64,000 nt of DNA, taken from Rhynchopus sp. YZ270_cl-10 (taxonomy: Eukaryota > Euglenozoa > Diplonemea > Diplonemida > Diplonemidae). The notes under the pieces were generated by a model. That model was not told the DNA's origin, ran no database searches, and saw nothing but the letters and a program-made list of their open reading frames with translations. A program made the position numbers and the translations under genes. The stretch is from contig OZ037867.1 of the NCBI GenBank assembly GCA_964035575.1, forward strand, positions 1,054,001-1,118,000, in the 5' to 3' direction. Below are positions 31,516 to 41,005 of this stretch, piece by piece; positions within the stretch are counted from its first letter, which is position 1, and each line of letters starts with the position of its first letter.

Positions 31516-32902
31516 ATGCCTACCATGCAAGCCGCTGCCCAGGTCAGCCACTCCGCCGCCCACCCATACGCAATCCGCGCAGAAAAGCTTACTACCGAGA
31601 TGCCCTCCCTCGAAGGCCTCCCTCGGGGCACGCTTCTGATGAAGACTGTTGCCACCTCCATCTGCGGGTCCGACTTTTGGGGAACCCTACCGGCAGAGAA
31701 GGGCCGCTCTTGGAGGGGTTTTTTAGAGTACTACTTCTTCCGCCAGGGGGTACCTGGAGGAACTGGACATGAAGTGGTCGCTGAGGTGGTGGCGGTGAAG
31801 GGTGAATCCTTTCGCAAACCTGGAGAGCTTCTCTTGGCAATGACCTCCGGATACCTCCACGTTGTTGACAGCGTAAAACACAAATTTGAAGAGAAAACCG
31901 GATTTGCTGTATCAGGACTTCCTTCTACAGGATCCTTCGCAGAATACTTCCTTTCTTATGAGGATATTACCTTTAAGGTGCCGGATTTGCCGCCACCATA
32001 CTCGAAATCTCGGTTAGATTATGTGGCAGCCCAGCCGTTAGGGACGATTCTGCATTGTGTAGGGAAGGTGACCGAGTTTTCGACAAGGCCTTTGGCGACA
32101 CAAAGAATTGCGGTAGTAGGTCAAGGCCAGAATGGATTATTGATGACTGCGGTGTTGAAGAGAATGGGTTGTAATGATATCGTTGTGATGGATAAAATGG
32201 AAAATCGGTTGGAGGTTTCGAAGAAGGTGGGGGCGACGGAGGTTCACAAAATACGGGGTGTCGAGACGAAACAGGAATTGCTATCGAAAATCCGTCCGGT
32301 GGATGTTGCGATAGAAATGGTGGGGCACCAAGGTGAGAGCCTAGACGTGGCTGCTCGCATTACGAAGGATGATGGTGTGATTGTCGTCTTCGGTCTGCCC
32401 TGCTCCACCATGGATAAGGACCACACCATGCAAATCAAGTATGCAGAATGGGCACGCAACGTGAAGTACATCTCCAGCCATGCGCCCCCGCTCATCTGTT
32501 TCGAGCGTGCCCTAGAGCTGCTGCGCACAGGGTGGATCGATCTGAGCTTTTTGTTCACACACAAATTCTCGTGGAGTCAGTTCGAAGAGGCGTATGGGAC
32601 TGCGTCTAACTATAAGGTATGCATGTGGGGGGAGAGGGGTTTGGCAGAGAGAGGCTTAGGTTCAATAATATTTCAACAATTTCTAAAAAAAGGCTGCAGT
32701 TTCTGTATTCATTTTGGAAAAAAAAAATCCTCTTTTTCTCCTTTTCGGATTGTCAGTCGGAGGTGCCTGCATTAATAACTTTTTGGACAATATCAACTTC
32801 ACTTTTATTTAATTTTACTGTACACAGGACGGGGTCGTGAAAACGCTGGTCACCTTCCCTGGTCACGAGAAGCACATCACTGTGCCTGGGGCACGGCTTT
32901 GA
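31516..32902 (+). CDS. MDR-family zinc-type alcohol dehydrogenase (one intron)
   Basis: Exons 31516-32616 and 32828-32902 give 391 aa. The medium-chain dehydrogenase fold is clear: catalytic-zinc residues in ICGSDFWG and GTGHE, PLGTILHCV, and a Rossmann NAD(P) site VVGQGQNGLLMTAV. The four-Cys structural zinc lobe of classical alcohol dehydrogenases is absent, as in sorbitol or threonine dehydrogenase-like and quinone reductase-like branches; the substrate is unknown. The intron was placed because EEAYGTASNYK joined to DGVVKTLVTFP restores the usual C-terminal strand, and both ends are GT-AG. It contains dispersed modules B and A. Codon bias is weaker than in the histones or EF-2, suggesting moderate expression. 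Confidence 0.85.
32641..32675 (+). repeat. Dispersed repeat module B (inside the dehydrogenase intron)
   Basis: GGCAGAGAGAGGCTTAGGTT, then CAATAATATTTCAAC. It matches the core of the consensus, but the donor-like first bases are separated from the real donor by a G-rich stretch. Confidence 0.6.
32750..32827 (+). repeat. Dispersed repeat module A (inside the dehydrogenase intron)
   Basis: TTGTCAGTCGGAGGTGCCTG, then CATTAATAAC and CAACTTCAC, with a T-rich tract and the CAG acceptor. Confidence 0.6.
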
Positions 32903-33270
32903 AGCGACGATAGGTTTAGGGCTTGTAGGTCGGTAGGTCGGGCGAGGGGGCAGGGTCTGTGTTGTGTTGTGAGAGTAGACTGTGGGTCGTTACCGTAATC
33001 GGAATAATGTTCGACCGTAAAAAAAAGGTTGAAATTCCAGAGCGTGATGTCAGTAGATTTCGCAAATCTTACTGAGGACAGTGCCCACCCTACCCGTCCC
33101 AATAGCCAAACACATCAGTTTCCGTGAGGCATTTTTGTGTCTCGCTTGCGTGTTTTTTTTTTTTTTTTTTTTCTCCATTTCTCATACGTGTCTCATTGCG
33201 TCCATATTTTTGAGTGTTTATGGTATTACCGATCGTTGCTGGTTCCAACCTTTTTTGATGGGGGGGTAGG

Positions 33271-33398
33271 TAATGGTGGCAGTATTATGATGGGAGCCCA
33301 TTGGAATACGCAAAATACATCAAAATACATCACAATAGTGTATTGTGAATGTATTTTGCGTATTCCAATGGGCTCCCATCACAATACTGCCACCATTA
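33271..33398. mobile_element. 128-bp foldback element with 8-bp duplication
   Basis: The two 50-base arms are inverted copies with a single difference (left arm begins TAATGGTGGCAGTATT). About 28 bases lie between them. GGGGTAGG flanks each end directly, fitting an 8-bp target duplication. The arm identity suggests a recent insertion. There is no coding. An 8-bp duplication is typical of hAT-type MITEs, but the TIR ends do not decide the family. Confidence 0.75.
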
Positions 33399-33588
33399 GG
33401 GGTAGGGGGGGTTTTTTTAGGGGGAAAGTTTTATGCCTAAGCGAAGATCTCGTGATCATTTCGCAAATACCTTTCGTTTCCCCTCCATCTGTCTCATATT
33501 TTCATGTTCCGTTTTGTGACTGTTTTCCTGTGTGTGTGGTGCAGGTGTGCACAAAGGGGAGAGCACACACAACCTTTCCCTCTATTTT

Positions 33589-33630
33589 CCGGAGTGCCTG
33601 CGTCCCCAGAGGCGTTTGTACTATCAATGG
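33589..33630 (+). repeat. Dispersed repeat module A (subtype 2)
   Basis: CCGGAGTGCCTGCGTCCCCA, then GAGGCGTTTGTACTATCAA. Homologous to 15941 and 16381. Confidence 0.45.
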
Positions 33631-33929
33631 GGGTGGCTGAAAGGGGGGGGTGATTCGCACTTCTTGCGTACTTCTGCGCACTTTGTGTACTCCCCCCACA
33701 TTAAGCCACACCAATCAACTTCACTTTTTTTTTGTTACAGAGTCTGTTAGACGAGCGTAAACGCCATCTCCCCAAAACTCACAAAAAAAATAACAACACC
33801 ATCAGCATTTTCTTTACCCAAAAAGTCTTCTATCTAGTGATAGTAGTCTAAAAATCAAACAAAAATGTTTTCCTACCCAAAAATAAAAGCTTCGGAGGTC
33901 CATCTCCCTTCTTTTTCTTCCCCTCTTTG

Positions 33930-34470
33930 TTTTTTTTTTTTGAGGTACTGCACGTATTCGGCCTCGGCCTCCTGCTCCTCTGCCAGCTTCGCCAACCTCT
34001 TCGCTTCCACCGTGGCGAATGTGCGCTTTTTCGCCCTTCCTCTGCCTACTCCTGCTGGCGTGCCTTCAGGGGTTCGTCATACGTGCGCTGGCTTGCTCCT
34101 GTGGGAACGTGTTCGCGGGCGAGAAAATGTTCTGTTGCGAGGAAGGCAGAGGCGATGGCGATTAAGAGCTCGCAACTTTTTTGCTCTTACGCAGTGCTCT
34201 TGCCTCTAGCACTTGCTTTTTTTATGTAGCGCCGCGCCGCGTTTCTCCTGTTTGTAGACCCTTTGATGTAAGTTTATTTTTTGTACAGATACTTGTACCG
34301 CCCAGCATCCCTATGTCAAAAAAACGCCCAACGCCTGTCAGTACGTTTCTTCCCGTGTCTTCACTGCTGTCCTCTCCGCTTCTGTGGCAAACTTTGCGGC
34401 GGTGCTCTGTCTCTTCCTGCTGTCTTGTGCCAGGCGTTCTTTTTCTTCTCTCTGTTCCCTGTTGCTGTTG
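33930..34470 (-). pseudogene. Degenerate coding-like patch, charged helical protein (weak)
   Basis: On the minus strand two GC-richer patches read as Lys/Glu/Ala-rich helical peptide, for example FATVEAKRLAKLAEEQEAEA near 33960-34020 and KRQSTAAKFATEAERT near 34360-34430. The surroundings are T-rich and unlike coding DNA. No single frame runs through it, so at least two interruptions exist, unless introns explain them. It would be the only minus-strand gene in the window. No family is recognised. Confidence 0.25.
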
Positions 34471-34570
34471 TAAGGTGACTAAGTGAGTGAGAGCAACAAA
34501 TTGCCACCTACGAGTAGCAATAACACACAAAACAATCAAACGACTGATAAACCAAAGAATAATCTAATCA

Positions 34571-34601
34571 GACTAAGCATGAGGGGCTTGGGATCATCTT
34601 A
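34571..34601 (+). repeat. Dispersed repeat module B, left part (split)
   Basis: GACTAAGCATGAGGGGCTTG, then GGATCATCTTA. It resumes as TATAAAACTTTTC at 34923-34935, after the inverted-repeat element. Joined at the duplicated TA, the two parts give a near-consensus module B. Confidence 0.7.
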
Positions 34602-34922
34602 CCGCGTTTGGAAATATTATGGACCGAATAAATAAAGAAACAAAATATTATGGACCGAATTAATTATGGTACGTTTGAGGTTTTTGAGTTTCATTTGGTA
34701 CTTAATTCGGTCCATCATGTTTTGGGGGGCAATTTTTTTTGTACTTGTCCCCCGAGGAAAGGGCGAATCTTATTTTTTTGACAAGTACTTTTTTGCCCAG
34801 AACGATATGAATCGAATTAATATTTGGTTCGGGTTATTGTTGGACCGAATTAATTATGGTACGTTTGAGGTTTTTTCGGGACATTTGGTACTTAATTCGG
34901 TCCATAATATTTCCAATCGCGG
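34602..34922. mobile_element. 321-bp TA-flanked inverted-repeat element inside module B
   Basis: The ends are inverted repeats (CCGCGTTTGGAAATATTATG, continuing GACCGAAT, with one mismatch). The element sits between TA dinucleotides. Removing it and one TA restores a module B repeat, which proves the insertion and its target site. A second, internal inverted repeat (GGACCGAATTAATTATGGTA opposite TACTTAATTCGGTCC) occurs twice. TA duplication is typical of Tc1/mariner-type elements. No transposase is present. Confidence 0.8.
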
Positions 34923-35021
34923 TATAAAACTTTTCTATTGTTTCCGTTGTGCTTTGTGCCCCCTTCTATTTTCTCCGCTCATGAAGACATCTTACATTCC
35001 TTTCACAGAAATAAAAGCAAA

Positions 35022-36245
35022 ATGACCGCCAAACCCATCCCATTTAGCATTGAGGCACCCAGGGTTAACATTTTTGGAGAGAAGGAGAGCCATCGGGTGT
35101 TGAGGAATGGGGTGCGGGACTTTGTGAAGACACATGTCAAACCGTTTATCGCGGATTGGGAGGAGGCTGGGGAGCTGCCTAGGGACCTTCATATCAAGGC
35201 TGCACAGCATCCTAGCGGGTTCTACAACCAGCGGATTCCTGAGGCGTACGGTGGGTCTGGTGGGATGGACATTGATGCATTCCACTCCGTTATCCTGAAC
35301 GAAGAGCTTGTTGCTAGCGGGTCTACGGGGTTCCCTGCTGCTCTCATGACATGGGGTATTGGACTTCCCCCGATCATCAAACACGGTTCAGAGGACCTCA
35401 AACGCCGTATCATCCCCGGAGTTGCCAGCGGTGAAAAGCTGATTTCGCTGTGCATTACCGAGCCCTCCGGTGGGTCTGATGTTGGCGGGATCAAAACCAC
35501 TGCAGAAGATAAAGGAGACCACTTCATTGTGAACGGCACAAAGACGTTTATCACAACCGGAATGCGTGCGGATTACCTTACCGTTGCATGCAAAACCGGA
35601 AAGCATGGGTTAACCGGAACGACATTGATGGTCATCGAAAGGCAGTTCCCTGGGGTGAAGACGACGAGGATGAAGAAGATGGGGTGGCTGTGCAGTGACA
35701 CTGCGATCATCAACTTCGACAATGTGAAGGTTCCGAAGGCGAACGTCATTGGGAAGGTGGGGAAGGGGTTTATGTACGTCATGGAAAACTTCAACAATGA
35801 GAGACTGTCGTTGGCAGCGCAGGCTGTAGCTGGGTCGAGAGTGTGCATGGAAGAGGCAATCAAATACGCAAAAGTACGCAAAACGTTTGGAAAGCCGTTG
35901 ATCGCAAACCAAGGTATCCGATGGAAGATCATGGAGGTCTGCAAAGAGATTGAAGCTGGGCAAGCCTTCCTCGATGTCTGTGCAATGGCGGTAGACCAAC
36001 ACAACCGTGGTCAATGCAACGATGCGCTCGTCATCTCCAAGCTCTCGCTCCTCAAGGTCCAAACAACCCGCACCTTTGAAATGGCTGCCCGTGAGGCATG
36101 TCAGATCTTTGGTGGAAAATCCTTCCTCCGTACCGGACCAGGTGCAACCGTGGAGCGGCTTTACAGAGAAGTGCGTGTCATCGCAATCGGTGGAGGTTCC
36201 GAAGAAATCATGCTTGAGCTTGCAAGCAGACAAGCAAAGCTTTGA
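35022..36245 (+). CDS. Acyl-CoA dehydrogenase, IVD/LCAD-type, paralogue 1
   Basis: 407 aa, single exon, starting at the ATG 12 bases after a TTTCACAG acceptor-like site. It has the full FAD-dependent acyl-CoA dehydrogenase fold: N-terminal helices, the flavin signature CITEPSGGSDVGGIKTT, the mid strand domain (NGTKTFITTG), and the C-terminal bundle with RKTFGKPL and IFGGKSFLRTGPGATVERLYR. The usual medium-chain catalytic Glu near the C terminus is replaced (IGGGSEEIM), and a Glu is present in FNNERLSLA, the position used by isovaleryl- and long-chain enzymes. It therefore probably oxidises a branched or long acyl-CoA in fatty acid or amino acid breakdown. No targeting peptide is obvious. Confidence 0.88.
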   Translation: MTAKPIPFSIEAPRVNIFGEKESHRVLRNGVRDFVKTHVKPFIADWEEAGELPRDLHIKAAQHPSGFYNQRIPEAYGGSGGMDIDAFHSVILNEELVASGSTGFPAALMTWGIGLPPIIKHGSEDLKRRIIPGVASGEKLISLCITEPSGGSDVGGIKTTAEDKGDHFIVNGTKTFITTGMRADYLTVACKTGKHGLTGTTLMVIERQFPGVKTTRMKKMGWLCSDTAIINFDNVKVPKANVIGKVGKGFMYVMENFNNERLSLAAQAVAGSRVCMEEAIKYAKVRKTFGKPLIANQGIRWKIMEVCKEIEAGQAFLDVCAMAVDQHNRGQCNDALVISKLSLLKVQTTRTFEMAAREACQIFGGKSFLRTGPGATVERLYREVRVIAIGGGSEEIMLELASRQAKL

Positions 36246-37031
36246 GAAAAAAGGAGTCGAGAGTAATTTTTTTTTTTTTGACATATTTGTTGCCTTTCTG
36301 TTTGAGACGATGGTAGGACTGCATGGGGTCCACCCCCCCCGCTGTACCGGTCATGAACAACCATGATACACTGTCATGGAGGGCTTTGTGTTTCGTCATA
36401 TTCCTTTCTTCTCGAGATGTGTGAGGATCTCATGCATAGAACCAAGGGAAAATGTTGGAGGGGAAAAAATGCTTGACATAAAATGTGTGATATGTGCCAA
36501 ACCCCCCCCCTTTTCCCCCATTCTCAGACACTGTATGACCTTTTGTTTCAAAACGCTGTACACAGCAAAGACACATTCATTCCCAAAGGTTTTTCTTATA
36601 AGGTGGGTAGGGGTTGTGTCCATCTTATAACTTTTTCTGTTGGTGCAGCGTCAGGAGAGTGCTTTTGTATTTCAAATGTCACATTTTCCCTTTTTTTTCC
36701 GTACACCTGAGCATGCGGTACCCATATCGGCCAAAGGTGTTTATCGTGCTGAAAAGGGCATTATTTTTCTTTGTGCTTTTCATTCCGTTTGACAAAAATA
36801 TAATTAAAATTCCCCCGGAAACAAGTACAGAAATATACCTTTCAGTCTTTATACCTATTATGAGTGACTTTGTTCCCCCCTTTTGATATTTTCCACATAA
36901 GACCATGTGTCCTTCAGAAGAGAGGGGGTTCTTTCATTTGTTAAGAGAATGAGTGTCTGTGTCCGCCGATGTACGGTGAGGTGTTTGCACTTTCAACTTC
37001 TCTTTTGTTTTATTTTATTCTCTTCAAGAAG

Positions 37032-37546
37032 GTACCCTCATAGTATAAATTATGTTATTGTTACAAATAAATTATTTCGGCGATTTTTATTTTTTTTATA
37101 ACATTTTTGCATTTTGTTACTTTTTTCATTTTTTGGATTTTATTTTTTTGTAACATTTTTGTTACGCCGCAGGCGTAACAAAAATGTTACTGGGGGGGCT
37201 AATAAAGCATACAGCGCGGAAACCCATGGTGTAAAAATCTAGCTTTTTACACAGAGTCACTCAACGAACCCTTTTTTGCGGAGCAAAAAAGGGAAAATGG
37301 CGCCGCAGGCAAAAAAAAAAATGAGGTACAGCCTGTATGGTGTGGTCAGCAACCCAGTTCCCAATGGTACTCCCGTGGTTCAACCATGGGCTTTTTATTT
37401 TTTCTTTGTAGCATTTGTTACTTTTTGCCCAACTGCAAAAAAACGAATAAAACATTTTATTAAATTGTTACAAAAAAAATGTTACTTTTGGGTCATTTTT
37501 TTAATAATTTATTTTTGAAAAAACATTATTTTTACTATGAGGGTAC
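37032..37546. mobile_element. 515-bp composite element with inverted ends
   Basis: GTACCCTCATAGTATAAAT at the left is mirrored by ATTTTTACTATGAGGGTAC at the right. Inside lie a perfect 41-base hairpin (37150-37190, arms GTAACATTTTTGTTACGCC), a TTACTGGGGGGGC end at 37187 that matches the element at 41990, and the 37230-37391 repeat. The middle looks like elements inserted into one another. No target duplication is clear. Confidence 0.5.
37230..37391 (+). repeat. Dispersed 160-bp hairpin-rich repeat, copy 2
   Basis: The blocks of 15238-15402 recur in the same order (GTAAAAATCTAGCTTTTTAC, TTTTTTGCGGAGCAAAAAAG, GGCGCCGCAGGC, CAGCAACCCAGTTCCC, GTGGTTCAACCATGG). Differences are mainly point changes and A-run lengths. 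Confidence 0.65.
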
Positions 37547-38166
37547 TCAAAAAAACCCTTACGGAGCTGCGTTCTGCGCTTCAAACCAAAACTACGAGTT
37601 TTTCTTTTTTATCTCACTTTTCCGCTCTTTTTCTCTCGCTGAGAGTGTTCTTCTTTTGCCTTGGGTTTTTGGTGTAGTCACTGTCGCCAGAGGGCTTGGT
37701 ACTTCAAGTCACATTCGGTGGTCATTGATGCCAAAAAGAAAAATGCTCGCCAGGTTTATCACCCACAGCGAAGAAGTGTCGACTCACGCAAGACCCCCCA
37801 CTCCCCCCTGTTGGGCCTGCCCCTGCCCCCTGCTTCAGAAGGCAGGGTTCACATCTCTTCTCGAGTGAGACAAATCACGAGAGTCTAAGTTTCTTTCCAA
37901 CGATTCTTCTCTTACACATGCGCCTTTTCTTGTTCGTTTTCCCGTGTACCCCTACATTCCCGGTAAGAGTTAAAATAGCAAAGGTCTAGTGTATTTTGTC
38001 TTTCTGGACACCCCTCTTACAATTCAAAACCGCATTCCACTTCGCTGTGAAGCTCATACAAATAACAACAACAGACACGAAAAAAGAAACACAAAAAAGA
38101 CACCCTACACAAGACAACAAAAGAGCCTCTTCTTGCCGCACACCGTGTGAGGGGCGTGCTGTGCGT

Positions 38167-40764
38167 ATGGTGAACTTCACAATGCGAGATGTGCGGGCGA
38201 TGATGGACCGCCCCGAGCAGATCCGGAACCTGAGTGTGATCGCACACGTGGACCACGGGAAGTCGACGCTGACAGACTCCCTCCTGCACGCAGCGGGGCT
38301 GATCGCAAGCCCCGGGGACGCACGCGGGACAGACACACGGAAGGACGAGCAGCAGCGCTGCATCACCATCAAGTCGACATCCGTGTCGCTGCAGTACCGT
38401 GTGGCGGAGACGCTTGTTGACGACACGGCGCTGCTGGCGGCGACCGGGAGTGCGTGCCGGGACGTGCTTGTGAATGTGATTGACTCGCCCGGGCACGTTG
38501 ACTTCTCGAGCGAGGTGACTGCGGCGCTGCGTGTGACGGACGGTGCGCTTGTGGTGGTCGACTGCGTTGAGGGTGTGTGTGTGCAGACGGAGACTGTGCT
38601 GCGGCAGGCACTTGCGGAGCGCATCAAGCCTGTGCTCTTCGTGAACAAGGTGGACCGTGCGCTGCTGGAGCTGCAGCTGGACCCGGAGGAGGCGTACCAG
38701 GCCTTCCACAGGACGATTGAGTCTGTGAATGTGGTGGTGGCGACGTACAACGACGCTGTGCTTGGGGACGTGCAGGTGAGCCCCGTCGACGGGACAGTTG
38801 GGTTCGGGAGCGGTCTGCAGGCCTGGGCGTTCACGCTGCACCAGTTTGCACGTCGGTACGCTGCAAAGTTTGGGGTGGACGAGGGCCGCATGGTGGAGCG
38901 GCTGTGGGGCGACAACTTCTTCGATGCGGAACGGAAGAAGTGGGTGAGTGGGGCTGGGGCTGCGGGCAGCGGCGGGAAGCAGCAGCAGCGTGCGTTCTGC
39001 CAGTTCTGCATGGAGCCCATCCGGAACGTGTTTGATGCTGTGATGAACGGGAAGACAGCGAAGCTGGAGAAGATGCTGCAGGGCCTGAACATCACGCTGA
39101 AGGGGGACGAGCGAGCGCTGACGCACAAGGCGCTGCTGAAGTGTGTGATGCGGAAGTTCCTCCCTGCGTCCGACGCACTGCTGCAGATGATTGTCACGAA
39201 GCTCCCGTCGCCGAAGACGGCACAGCGGTACCGTGCGGCACAGCTGTACACTGGGAAGGACCCTGACACGACAGACGCAGACGCAGGGGAGGTGGTGCTG
39301 GAGGACAGGTACTTTGCCGGTGTGCGGGACTGCGACCCAGCAGGACCCCTTGTGATGTACGTGTCGAAGATGATCCCGTCGACCGAGGGGAAGTTCATTG
39401 CCTTTGGGCGGGTGTTCTCGGGACGTGTGCGGACTGGGCAGAAGTGCCGCATCATGGGGCCGAACTACGAGATGGGGAAGAAGCAGGACCTGTCTGTGAA
39501 GGGGGTGCAGCGGACGCTGCTGATGATGGGGAAGCACATGGAGTCTATGGAGGACGGTGTGCCCTGCGGGAACGTGGTTGGGCTTGTGGGTGTGGACGGG
39601 TGCATTGTGAAGTCGGCGACGCTGACGGAGGCGGAGAACGCAGACTGCCACCCGCTGCGCGACATGAAGTACAGTGTGTCGCCTGTGGTGCGGGTGGCAG
39701 TGGACACTGTGGTGGCGGCCGACCTGCCGAAGCTGGTGGAGGGGCTGAAGCGCCTGGCGAAGGCAGACCCGCTTGTGCAGTGCACGACAGAGGAGACCGG
39801 GGAGCACATTGTGGCCGGTGCCGGGGAGCTGCACCTGGAGATCTGCCTGAAGGACCTGGAGGAGGACTTTATGGCTGGGGCGAAGCTGAAGGTGAGCGAG
39901 CCTGTGGTGTCGCTGCGGGAGACGGTGATGGAGACGAGTGCGCGCACGTGTCTTGCGGTGTCGGCGAACCGCCACAACCGTGTGTACTGCACGGCAGAGC
40001 CGCTTGGGGCGGAGCTGTGTGCAGGCATTGGGGCGTGTGAAGACCACCTACACGCTGCCGGCGACGCGAAGCTGCGTGCACATGTGCTGGCGGACAGGTT
40101 CGACTGGGACCTGGCGGAGGCGCGCAAGGTGTGGTTCTTTGGGCCGGACCGGACTGGACCGAACGTGGTTGTGGACCGGACGCGTGCGGTGGCGAACGTG
40201 GGAGAGATGCGCGACGCCCTGAGTGCTGGGTTTGACTGGGCGACGTCGGAGGGACCGTTGTGCGGGGAACGCATGCGTGGGGTGCGTGTGAACCTCGAGG
40301 ACATGATGCTGCACAGCGACACAATCCACCGCGGGCACGGACAGGTGATGCCAATGTCGCGCCGGGCATACCTTGGGGCGTACCTGGCTGCGGCGCCGGC
40401 CCTCCTGGAGCCTGTGTTCCTTGTTGACGTGCAGACTGTGGAGCACGCGATTGGGGGTGTGTACGGGGTGCTGAGTCGCCGGCGAGGCACAATGCTTGGG
40501 GAGGTGCAGCGCCCAGGCACGCCGATGTACAGCCTGCAGGCGTACCTCCCTGTGTCCGAGTCGTTTGGGTTCACTGCAGCCCTGCGTGCGGCGACGAGTG
40601 GACAGGCCTTCCCGCAGTGTGTGTTTGACCACTGGGATGTGTACCCCGGGAACCCGGTTGAGGCTGGGACGAAAGCAGCCGCCCTTGTGCGGTCCACCCG
40701 GGTGCGCAAGGGCCTCAGCAGCGACGTGCCGCCGGTCTTTGCAGACTTCCACGACAGAATATGA
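38167..40764 (+). CDS. EEF2: Translation elongation factor 2
   Basis: 865 aa, starting MVNFTMRDVRAMMD like eukaryotic EF-2 (the open frame upstream is leader). EF-2 is the GTPase that moves tRNA and mRNA through the cytosolic ribosome. Seen: P-loop AHVDHGKST (26-34), switch I TDTRKDEQQRCITIKST, DSPGH, NKVD, domain IV with the diphthamide His at 721 in TIHRGHGQ, and the C-terminal block AFPQCVFDHWDVYPGN. The length is close to the usual ~845-858. Two features are unusual: the invariant HRGGGQ loop next to the diphthamide His reads HRGHGQ, and the last residues (ADFHDRI) differ from the common DKL end. Very strong G/C-ending codon use suggests high expression. It is most likely the housekeeping EF-2; a divergent paralogue cannot be excluded. 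Confidence 0.93.
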   Translation: MVNFTMRDVRAMMDRPEQIRNLSVIAHVDHGKSTLTDSLLHAAGLIASPGDARGTDTRKDEQQRCITIKSTSVSLQYRVAETLVDDTALLAATGSACRDVLVNVIDSPGHVDFSSEVTAALRVTDGALVVVDCVEGVCVQTETVLRQALAERIKPVLFVNKVDRALLELQLDPEEAYQAFHRTIESVNVVVATYNDAVLGDVQVSPVDGTVGFGSGLQAWAFTLHQFARRYAAKFGVDEGRMVERLWGDNFFDAERKKWVSGAGAAGSGGKQQQRAFCQFCMEPIRNVFDAVMNGKTAKLEKMLQGLNITLKGDERALTHKALLKCVMRKFLPASDALLQMIVTKLPSPKTAQRYRAAQLYTGKDPDTTDADAGEVVLEDRYFAGVRDCDPAGPLVMYVSKMIPSTEGKFIAFGRVFSGRVRTGQKCRIMGPNYEMGKKQDLSVKGVQRTLLMMGKHMESMEDGVPCGNVVGLVGVDGCIVKSATLTEAENADCHPLRDMKYSVSPVVRVAVDTVVAADLPKLVEGLKRLAKADPLVQCTTEETGEHIVAGAGELHLEICLKDLEEDFMAGAKLKVSEPVVSLRETVMETSARTCLAVSANRHNRVYCTAEPLGAELCAGIGACEDHLHAAGDAKLRAHVLADRFDWDLAEARKVWFFGPDRTGPNVVVDRTRAVANVGEMRDALSAGFDWATSEGPLCGERMRGVRVNLEDMMLHSDTIHRGHGQVMPMSRRAYLGAYLAAAPALLEPVFLVDVQTVEHAIGGVYGVLSRRRGTMLGEVQRPGTPMYSLQAYLPVSESFGFTAALRAATSGQAFPQCVFDHWDVYPGNPVEAGTKAAALVRSTRVRKGLSSDVPPVFADFHDRI

Positions 40765-40961
40765 TGTAGGTCTGTGTGTGCAGCTGCCCTCACTCTCATC
40801 CCTCCACAACATATCCCGCCCTGCTTGTACCCCCCTTCTTGAGAACACGAACCAATCATCGCTAGAGACGAGCACTGCGGGAACACGTGCGCCACACATG
40901 CGCGTGTTTCGTGGTTTTTGTCCAGTTTCCTTTAAATGTATCAACAACCCTTCTTCTTTAG

Positions 40962-41005
40962 ATGACTGCCCAGAGCACGTAAGGCTGAGGTCATCGTACC
41001 AACCT
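40962..41005 (+). repeat. Dispersed repeat module B (diverged)
   Basis: TTCTTTAG is followed by ATGACTGCCCAGAGCACGTA, then AGGCTGAGGTCATCG. Like the 16065 copy it starts AT instead of GT. Confidence 0.45.

Larger units (their letters stand above)
32617..32827 (+). other. Cis-spliced intron carrying dispersed modules B and A
   Basis: 211 nt, from GTATGCATG to CTGTACACAG. Module B (AGAGAGGCTTAGGTTC) lies about 28 nt from the donor. Module A (GTCAGTCGGAGGTGCCTGC, then ATTAATAAC) lies about 60 nt before the acceptor, with a T-rich tract between. This is the only copy pair in the window whose intron status is supported by protein homology. Confidence 0.75.
32903..35021. other. Spacer with nested mobile elements
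   Basis: No intact gene is seen. It holds the foldback element at 33271-33398, a module A at 33589, a degenerate minus-strand coding-like patch at 33930-34470, and a module B split by an inverted-repeat element at 34571-34935. The last part ends in CCTTTCACAG, the probable acceptor for the acyl-CoA dehydrogenase. Confidence 0.6.
36246..38166. other. Repeat-rich spacer before EF-2
   Basis: No gene is seen. It includes a piece shared with the ATP9 intron insertion (36316-36375), a 515-bp element with inverted ends (37032-37546), and a GC-richer patch at 37690-37888 whose frame reads HSVVIDAKKKNARQVYHPQR and ends in a stop; this last could be a stray terminal exon, but I cannot assign it. The EF-2 leader is A/C-rich. 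Confidence 0.55.
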
